Assembly (NCBI GenBank): GCA_014189435.1
Contig: CP050294.1
Location: 1 to 64,000 of the forward strand
Direction: 5' to 3'
Length of the DNA stretch: 64,000 nucleotides
From: Mesorhizobium loti
GTDB lineage: Bacteria > Pseudomonadota > Alphaproteobacteria > Rhizobiales > Rhizobiaceae
Shown here: positions 58,579-64,000 of the stretch, in pieces
Position numbering within the stretch: position 1 is the first letter of the stretch
How the letters are laid out: every line of letters starts with the position of its first letter
The notes under the pieces: model-generated
Databases searched by the model: none
The model's input: only the letters and a program-made list of their open reading frames with translations
Told to the model about the DNA's origin: nothing
Made by a program: the position numbers and the translations under genes

Positions 58579-60447
58579 ATGTCCAAAAACGCCCGTCGCA
58601 GGACTGCGCTTGTCGGCATCGACGGATTTGCTCCTGCGTTCATGGACCAGTTCCTGGACGCAGAGACGATGCCGGCGCTCGCGGCCCTGAGGGGGCGTGG
58701 GTGTGAGGTGCCTCTCCTGTCCACCATTCCCGCATGCACGCCGGTCGCGTGGGCGGCGATGATGACCGGCTGCCATCCCCAGACCAACGGCATCCAAGGG
58801 TTCCTCACGGCGCGGCCCGGGCAGCCGCTCGACTGTCGCGTTCCCGGGGTCTTTGCCGACCGGCTCAAGGCTGAGCCGATATGGCAGACGGCCCTGCTCA
58901 ATGGCCGCCGATCCTACGTGGTGAAGTTTCCAGTATCGTATCCGTCGCAGGCATCGCTGCGCGTCGACGGTGCGGCGGGATGGGGTGGAATCACATGCTT
59001 GCACGAAACGGCAGTGGCCGGCACGTCGAGATGGCCCGGGACCGGACAGATTGGCGAGGGGCCGGCGTGGGCCGGCGCAGCGCCCGGTGGCGGCGCGGTG
59101 GCGTTTTTTGGCCGCCTCTCGCTACCAAACATTTGGGGGCATAGAGCGGTCGAATTCTCATTGGCAATCTTCGATCGGAATACTCATCCTGTTTTGGCGA
59201 TCGCCTCCACACCGGACTGGTCCCGGCTATGTACGACGCTCGAGATTGGTCAATGGAGCGAGCCAATCGTGCTGCCGGTCGAGGGACGAACGGGTCACGA
59301 GGACCACGCGCTGCGCTTCAAGCTCATGAGTCTGGAGGCCGCGCCAACGCGGATCGCATTGTTCAATACTTGCGTGCACGCTTTGTCCAGTCACAGCGCA
59401 CCAGTGGAAATATGGCACCGGCATCTCGCGGCTGCAGGTCCGATCGAGGAGCAGACGGACCCGAGCCTTCTATTCTCCGGCGCGATCGACATCGCCACAC
59501 AGATTGAGCGGTGTCGACTCAATATCGAGTGGCTCTGTAAGGTCTCGCGCTCGATCCTTACCGCGGAGTCCTGGGATTTCTTCGCGGTCCAGCTCCACTT
59601 CGTGGATTGGGCTCATCATCTCCTGCACGGAGCACTCGATCCACGGCACCCACGCTATGACCGCGCCCGGCATCGCGAAGCACATGATTTGTTGCGACTG
59701 TTTTATGCCATGGCCGACGAACTTGTCGGCGCGGTAACGGCGGCCGCAGGTGACGCCGATATCATCGTAACTGGGGATCACGGCCAGGACCTGCATCATA
59801 CCACCGTGCGACTCAACGAGTGGCTCGCGGAACGCGGCCTGCTTAGATTCATCGCGGGCGGCGAGGCTGTTGATTGGGCCGGTACCCGCGTCTGCGCGCT
59901 CGGTAACACGCTGCACATCAATCGCAGCAGAACGATTCCGGGAGGCATCGTGTCCGAGCAGGAGGCCGAGTATCTGATCGAACGGCTGTGCTCCGAACTT
60001 ACGGCACTCATCGTGCCGGACACTGGTGAGCAACCGATCCAGAGCATTTGGCCGCGTCAGCAGCTTGCCTATCTCGGCGGAGCCGGCGAGGGAATGGGCG
60101 ACGTTGTATTCTTCTGCGCCAGCGGCTATCAGGCCCGCAACGACCGTGGCCCGCTGTTTCAGGTGACGGAGCCGTGGTGCGAGTTCACGAGCGGGCACGA
60201 TCATTTTTCGCCATTGGATCCGCGCCTTCACAGCCGTCTCTACGCCGCTGGTCCACATGTCGCCAGCCGGGCAGCGCAAGCGCCCCTGCACTCCGTGATC
60301 GATGTCGCGCCGACCATCGCCGCGCTGCTCGGTATCGCGCCCTCGCCGGACACGGAAGGGCACGCGATCGACGAGCTGCTGGCTGCGGGCTTCGATGAGA
60401 TCGACCCGACCAACAACCCTGCCGAGAAGCACGCGGTGCACGCATGA
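58579..60447 (+). CDS. Alkaline-phosphatase-superfamily phosphodiesterase/phosphatase
   Basis: The 622-aa protein begins TALVGIDGFAPAFMDQFLDA, with the metal-binding Asp. It has the nucleophile region PLLSTIPACTPVAWAAMMTG, C-H-P-Q-T-N-G-I-Q-G-F, as in type I phosphodiesterases/nucleotide pyrophosphatases. Later ligands are seen in F-V-D-W-A-H-H and I-I-V-T-G-D-H-G-Q-D-L-H-H, and near the end in S-G-H-D-H-F-S-P. No signal peptide is evident, so it is probably cytosolic and acts on an intermediate of the pathway, such as a phospho-sugar or nucleotide ester. It overlaps the aminotransferase gene by 4 bp. An internal insertion of about 120 residues is unassigned. Confidence 0.85.
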   Translation: MSKNARRRTALVGIDGFAPAFMDQFLDAETMPALAALRGRGCEVPLLSTIPACTPVAWAAMMTGCHPQTNGIQGFLTARPGQPLDCRVPGVFADRLKAEPIWQTALLNGRRSYVVKFPVSYPSQASLRVDGAAGWGGITCLHETAVAGTSRWPGTGQIGEGPAWAGAAPGGGAVAFFGRLSLPNIWGHRAVEFSLAIFDRNTHPVLAIASTPDWSRLCTTLEIGQWSEPIVLPVEGRTGHEDHALRFKLMSLEAAPTRIALFNTCVHALSSHSAPVEIWHRHLAAAGPIEEQTDPSLLFSGAIDIATQIERCRLNIEWLCKVSRSILTAESWDFFAVQLHFVDWAHHLLHGALDPRHPRYDRARHREAHDLLRLFYAMADELVGAVTAAAGDADIIVTGDHGQDLHHTTVRLNEWLAERGLLRFIAGGEAVDWAGTRVCALGNTLHINRSRTIPGGIVSEQEAEYLIERLCSELTALIVPDTGEQPIQSIWPRQQLAYLGGAGEGMGDVVFFCASGYQARNDRGPLFQVTEPWCEFTSGHDHFSPLDPRLHSRLYAAGPHVASRAAQAPLHSVIDVAPTIAALLGIAPSPDTEGHAIDELLAAGFDEIDPTNNPAEKHAVHA

Positions 60448-61808
60448 ACGTCCAGAATCCAATCATTCAGCCCCGTCCTCGACTGGCCATCGATGGCGGC
60501 GACCCCGTGGTGCCGAGCGGCTATGTCATGATGTCGCGTTGGCCGCGGTTGGACCGGGCCGACCTCGACGCCGTGATCCAACAACTCGAGTCCGGCCTGT
60601 TCACCGAAATGTCGTGCACGGCCCAGGTGCACGAATTCGAAACCGAGCTTGCAATCCTGACCGGAAACAAATACGCGCTCGCGCTCAACAGTGGCACTGC
60701 CGCGCTGCATTGCGCGCTGGCCGGGGTTGGCGTCGAACCGGGCGACGAGGTCGTGGTTCCCGCTCTTGCCTACATCGCCTGCGCAGCTGCGGTGCTGCAT
60801 CATCAAGCGATTCCGATCTTTGCAGACGTAGACCCGTACTCCTACAACGTGACCGCGCACTCGATCGCAGGGGCAGTCACGCCGCGCACGCGCGTCATCA
60901 TGGTGGTGCACCTACACGGCCATCCGGCGGACATGAACGAGATCCGCACCTTGTGTGATGGGTTGGGGTTGCCGCTGATTGAGGACTTCTCGCAGGCCGT
61001 CGGAGCCAGCTATGGCGGCCGGCCGACCGGGGGGCTGGGGACGGTCGGCGCCGCCAGTCTGATGTCGGGAAAGAATCTACCCTCGGTCGGGGAGGCTGGG
61101 GTTCTGGTGAGCCGCGATCGTGGCATCCGTAACCGGGCCGCACGGCTGAAGGCTTTCGGCGAAGAGATCGACAGCGATGGCGGTTATCGCGTGATCGGCA
61201 CGACCATGGGTTGGAATTATCGTATCAACCTGTTGTCTGCGGTGATGGTCAGCCGCCAAATTTATCACCTCGAATCCTATACGGCGTTGCGGCGCGCTAG
61301 CGCAGCCCGGCTCAATGCGGTCTTGGCCGAAATCACAGGCTTTTCCGGTCCATCTGAGGGCGCCGATCGCGAGCATTGCTATCACATGTACCGCTTCCGC
61401 TTCGATCCGGCTGAGGCGGGACTCGCAGTCTCCGTCGACCAGGCACATGAGGCGCTCAAGCAAGTGTTCTGGGCCGAAGGCCTGCCGGTGGTCGAATTCC
61501 AGAATCAGCCGCTGCCCGGCCACGATCTCATGCAGGGAAAGCTCGGCTATGGACGCGGCTGTCCATGGACTTGCCATGGACGAGGGGACCACAACTACCG
61601 CATCGAGGATTATCCAGGCGCGCTGGAGGCAATCCGCAACTCGCTCGTGGTCGGCTATCCGTCGCAGGCGGTGCTGGCTAATCCCGAAGTCGTGGACGCC
61701 TATCTCGCGGTCTTTCGCAAGCTGGAGCGGAACATGCGCGTGTTCGAACGTTTCGCAGCTGACCTGCCGTCTGCCCCGCCTTGGCTCGCACCTCCACGGA
61801 TCTTCTGA
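60444..61808 (+). CDS. DegT/DnrJ/EryC1/StrS-family PLP aminotransferase
   Basis: The 454-aa protein has the fold type I aminotransferase pattern of sugar aminotransferases. This comprises NKYALALNSGTAALHCALAG for phosphate binding, EVVVPALAYIACAAAVLHHQ, F-A-D-V-D-P, L-I-E-D-F-S-Q-A-V-G-A with the PLP-binding Asp, and the Schiff-base Lys210 in S-L-M-S-G-K-N-L-P. GWNYRINLLSAVMVSRQIYH completes the substrate site. The C-terminus is about 60 residues longer than typical. Such enzymes aminate keto-sugars or cyclitols with Glu or Gln. The stop overlaps the next start (TGATG), so translation is coupled to the transketolase. Confidence 0.92.
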   Translation: MNVQNPIIQPRPRLAIDGGDPVVPSGYVMMSRWPRLDRADLDAVIQQLESGLFTEMSCTAQVHEFETELAILTGNKYALALNSGTAALHCALAGVGVEPGDEVVVPALAYIACAAAVLHHQAIPIFADVDPYSYNVTAHSIAGAVTPRTRVIMVVHLHGHPADMNEIRTLCDGLGLPLIEDFSQAVGASYGGRPTGGLGTVGAASLMSGKNLPSVGEAGVLVSRDRGIRNRAARLKAFGEEIDSDGGYRVIGTTMGWNYRINLLSAVMVSRQIYHLESYTALRRASAARLNAVLAEITGFSGPSEGADREHCYHMYRFRFDPAEAGLAVSVDQAHEALKQVFWAEGLPVVEFQNQPLPGHDLMQGKLGYGRGCPWTCHGRGDHNYRIEDYPGALEAIRNSLVVGYPSQAVLANPEVVDAYLAVFRKLERNMRVFERFAADLPSAPPWLAPPRIF

Positions 61809-62668
61809 TGCTCATCGAATATCCCCATGTTGCCGCTGATTTGGCCAGCCAATTGGCCGAGCGCGCCCACGCTTTGCGGATGCTGATCCTCCGGACGCAC
61901 GCGGCGGCCGGCCAGGGCCATCTTGGAAGCTCGTTGTCGATCGTGGAGATCCTCGTCGCGTTGATGTCGAGCGGGGTCGAAACCGGCTCCTGGGGTAAGG
62001 CGCCGCATGGTGACCGCATCGTGCTGTCGAAGGGGCACGCCGCTCTTGCGTTTTATTGTGCGCTCGCCCAAGCCGGCCTGATACCGCAGCGTGATCTCGA
62101 ATCGTTCAGCCGTAATGGCGGCAAGCTTGAGCCGCATCCTAACGAGCGCACCGTTCCTGCGGTGCAAGCGTCAACCGGTTCGCTTGGGCAGGGATTGTCG
62201 ATCGGTGTTGGCCTCGCGTTGGGTAGCCGCATATGCGGTCGCAACGACTCCTGCTTTGTTATTCTGGGGGATGGCGAACTGAACGAAGGACAATGCTGGG
62301 AGGCTGCGATGTCGGCCTCGCGGTTGCGGCTTGGCAATCTCGTGGCCGTGGTCGACGCCAACGGCTTCCAGCAAGATGGCCCGATGGACGAGATCATGCC
62401 GGTCACCGGCCTGGCGGAGGCCTGGCGGACGCTTGGCTGGGCGGCCGCTGAGGTAGACGGCCACGATTGCGCCATGCTGCTTAGCACGCTGGCGGCGACA
62501 CGCAGCGCCGATCGTCCGGCGCTGATCGTGGCGCGGACTGTGAAGGGCCGTGGCGTACCCTTCATCGAACATATGACCGAGAGTCATTTCCCTCCGCCGC
62601 TGACCGCCGCTGAACTCGTCATGATCGACCAATTGGCTGCAAAGGGGACGGCAAATGCCCGCGGCTGA
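61808..62668 (+). CDS. Transketolase-like protein, N-terminal (ThDP-binding) subunit
   Basis: The ATG at 61808 overlaps the previous stop. The 286-aa product carries the first transketolase domain: AAGQGHLGSSLSIVEILVAL, RIVLSKGHAALAFYCALAQA, ASTGSLGQGLSIGVGLALGS and the ThDP motif G-D-G-E-L-N-E-G ... V-V-D-A-N-G-F. The C-terminal part (PALIVARTVKGRGVPFIEHM) is normal. Split transketolases of this sort often serve secondary metabolism, for example in amino-sugar and AHBA-type pathways, where they transfer two-carbon units between amino-ketose phosphates. It overlaps the gene for its partner subunit by 14 bp. Confidence 0.9.
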   Translation: MLIEYPHVAADLASQLAERAHALRMLILRTHAAAGQGHLGSSLSIVEILVALMSSGVETGSWGKAPHGDRIVLSKGHAALAFYCALAQAGLIPQRDLESFSRNGGKLEPHPNERTVPAVQASTGSLGQGLSIGVGLALGSRICGRNDSCFVILGDGELNEGQCWEAAMSASRLRLGNLVAVVDANGFQQDGPMDEIMPVTGLAEAWRTLGWAAAEVDGHDCAMLLSTLAATRSADRPALIVARTVKGRGVPFIEHMTESHFPPPLTAAELVMIDQLAAKGTANARG

Positions 62669-63579
62669 GGTCTACGGCCCGTTGCTGGCGGCGCTTGGTG
62701 GTCGAGACGAGCGGATCGTCGTCGTCGATGCCGGGCTCGGCTCATCGATGCAGACCGGTGCATTTCGCGCCAGCTATCCCGAGCGCTACGTCAATCTTGG
62801 CATCGCCGAGGCCAACGCGGTCGGCGTCGCTTCGGGGCTCGCCCGGCGCGGCCTACGGCCTTTTGTCCATTCGTTCTCCAATTTCCTGGCGCGCCGCGCC
62901 CACGACCAGATCGCGATCTCGGTCGGGGTAGGGGGGGCTGCCAGTCACGTTGATCGCAGGATCGTGCGGTATATTCGATGGTCGCAACGGTCCGTCGCAT
63001 TTCGCCGGCGATGACTTGGCCGCGATCTGCACAATGCCGGGCATGACCGTCTACGAACCCGCCGATACCATCGATCTCGAAACGTCGCTCGAATGGGCGC
63101 TGGCCAGTGCAGGCCCGGTCTATATCCGGCTACGCCGGAACGGCATGCCGCAGAGCATCGGCGATCCGTTGCTGACGCGGGAAGCGGTACGTCTGGTTCG
63201 GCTCAGCGTCGCGCCGCCGGTCGTCACGGTCGTGGCCGTCGGCGCCATGTTGGACGAGGTTCTGACCGCCTGCTGGATCCTGCTCGACGACGGGATCGTC
63301 CCCGAACTCGTGCACGTGCTCAGGATCAAGCCGTTCGATGAATCTGCAATTCTCGCGTCGGCTCGGCGGACCGGACGCATCCTCGCGGTCGAAAACCACG
63401 TCACCCATGGCGGCTGTGCGGCCGGCATTGCGATGCTTGCTGCGCGCGAAGCAATCAGATTTTCTGCATTGACGCTGCCAGATGCCATCCTCCCCGCAGG
63501 CGACCCGCGTTGGTTGTTGGCCCATTGCGGCCTCAATGCGACGTCGATTGCCGATCACCTCTCAAGCCTGTTGTCTTGA
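62655..63579 (+). pseudogene. Transketolase-like protein, C-terminal subunit, frameshifted at a G7 run
   Basis: The frame from 62655 (MPAAEVYGPLLAALGGRDER) encodes the pyrimidine-binding domain: I-V-V-V-D-A-G-L-G-S-S and RYVNLGIAEANAVGVASGLA with the catalytic Glu, then F-S-N-F-L-A-R-R-A-H-D-Q. It slips inside a run of seven G at about 62931-62937. The continuation LPVTLIAGSCGIFDGRNGPS, H-F-A-G-D-D-L-A and the C-terminal transketolase domain (V-L-R-I-K-P-F-D, AVENHVTHGGCAAGIAMLAA) is in another frame to 63579. All motifs are well preserved, so this is a very recent mutation, a sequencing error in the homopolymer, or a phase-variable site. Confidence 0.88.
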
Positions 63580-63590
63580 AGGAGCACCTA

Positions 63591-64000
63591 ATGCTTCAGC
63601 ATATGGCCCCACTCGCCCATGGTCACCGCGCCGAGCTGCCCGACAAGACCCGGCCGCTGGTGCGATGGCGACGCGAGGCATTCGGCCTCCTTGCCGCCTT
63701 TCCGGATGGGCACGTCGCCGTGCTGGACGCGGAAGCGGCGCCTTTGCTGGAGGCCGGCGCCGATTACGCCAGCTGTTCGGGCTATCGCCTCCCTCGGCTC
63801 GAAGTGGCGACGGATTTTCATTTCTCGGCGCCGCTGATGGCATGGCTGGAGCTCACCCGCGCTTGCAATCTTCGTTGCCCTCACTGCTTCGTCGAAGGCG
63901 GGGTGGCGCGCGCGGGCGAAATGCGCACGGACCGCATTCTCGCCCTGCTCGACGAATGGGCGCGGATGGGGGTGTTCTCCGTCATCCTGACCGGTGGCGA
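63591..64000 (+). CDS. Radical SAM protein, 5' part (runs off the window)
   Basis: The ATG at 63591 (GGAG about six bases upstream) opens a frame that reaches the window edge after 136 codons. A 75-residue N-terminal extension (LPDKTRPLVRWRREAFGLLA, ending A-P-L-M-A-W-L) resembles the PqqD-like or scaffold domain of some peptide-modifying enzymes. It is followed by the radical SAM core LELTRACNLRCPHCFVEGGV with Cys92, Cys96 and Cys99 binding the 4Fe-4S cluster, and VFSVILTGGE, the SAM-binding G-G-E. The type that fits is PqqE/SPASM-like, but the C-terminus is needed. It is the sixth gene of the operon. Confidence 0.9.
   Translation, partial: MLQHMAPLAHGHRAELPDKTRPLVRWRREAFGLLAAFPDGHVAVLDAEAAPLLEAGADYASCSGYRLPRLEVATDFHFSAPLMAWLELTRACNLRCPHCFVEGGVARAGEMRTDRILALLDEWARMGVFSVILTGG

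Noticed and set aside
1..64000. CRISPR arrays, tRNA or rRNA genes
   Set aside because: No regularly spaced short direct repeats, no cas genes, and no cloverleaf or rRNA-like sequence was recognised on either strand.

Overview
This window looks like an accessory replicon or symbiotic/genomic island of an alphaproteobacterium of the order Rhizobiales (Rhizobium/Sinorhizobium/Mesorhizobium type). The evidence is the rhizobial style of the housekeeping genes (valS, fliJ remnant, phasin, MaoC), a MucR/Ros regulator, IS6, IS66, IS1111/IS110, IS5, IS630, IS91 and IS1380 elements of rhizobial type, and a broken Ulp1-like (C48) protease resembling rhizobial type III effectors. Roughly half of the sequence is mobile DNA, much of it nested. 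Small islands of working genes lie between.

Layout. 1-1.8 kb: IS110 fragments joined in inverted orientation, one intact IS6 copy and one IS6 remnant. 2.4-7.8 kb: a tight five-gene operon (Gfo/Idh/MocA-like oxidoreductase, GT2 glycosyltransferase, FAD oxidoreductase, SDR-type epimerase, TIM-barrel sugar isomerase), probably making and attaching an unusual sugar. 8.2-11.1 kb: a complete valyl-tRNA synthetase gene. 11.2-24.1 kb: an IS graveyard. It includes an IS6 element split by a group II intron, whose reverse transcriptase gene is in turn split by a 2,739-bp serine-recombinase element. IS1111, IS5, IS66 (with 8-bp target duplication), IS6 and IS91 pieces follow. 24.2-26.3 kb: an S46 dipeptidyl-peptidase. 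26.6-35.1 kb: IS6, IS630, IS5 and IS1111 copies among broken chromosomal-type genes (fliJ, phasin, SDR, a C48 protease). 35.2-42.6 kb: MaoC, a truncated phosphotransferase, a second group II intron, and an IS1380 transposase gene split by a second identical copy of the 2,739-bp element.

42.8-48.4 kb holds a linear azole-containing peptide (LAP) cluster. It has a 57-aa Cys/Ser-rich precursor (46410-46237, minus strand, not an obvious ORF by length), then an E1-like partner, an FMN dehydrogenase and a YcaO cyclodehydratase. An ABC exporter is divergent, and a MucR-like regulator lies at the far end. Gene order and precursor style match phazolicin of Rhizobium sp. Pop5, so this is probably that system or a close relative. 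49.4-51.7 kb is a damaged defence island: an E1-like (ThiF) gene missing its 5' half, a DUF6527 gene, an Xre/MbcA antitoxin and a RES toxin cut by IS6.

53.4-64 kb holds a secretory multicopper oxidase overlapping a truncated tyrosinase, a BTAD/SARP-type regulator, and a compact operon. The operon encodes an NTF2-like protein, an alkaline-phosphatase-superfamily enzyme, a DegT aminotransferase, a split transketolase whose second subunit is frameshifted at a G7 run, and a radical SAM protein running off the window. It looks like an uncharacterised natural-product or amino-sugar pathway.

The most unusual signal is the pair of identical 2,739-bp elements. Both are inserted at a TT dinucleotide in the same orientation and codon phase, inside DNA encoding an L-D-I-x-x-x-F-D motif. 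That motif holds a catalytic Asp of a group II intron reverse transcriptase in one case and of an IS1380 transposase in the other. This suggests a recombinase element that homes to catalytic motifs of other mobile elements.
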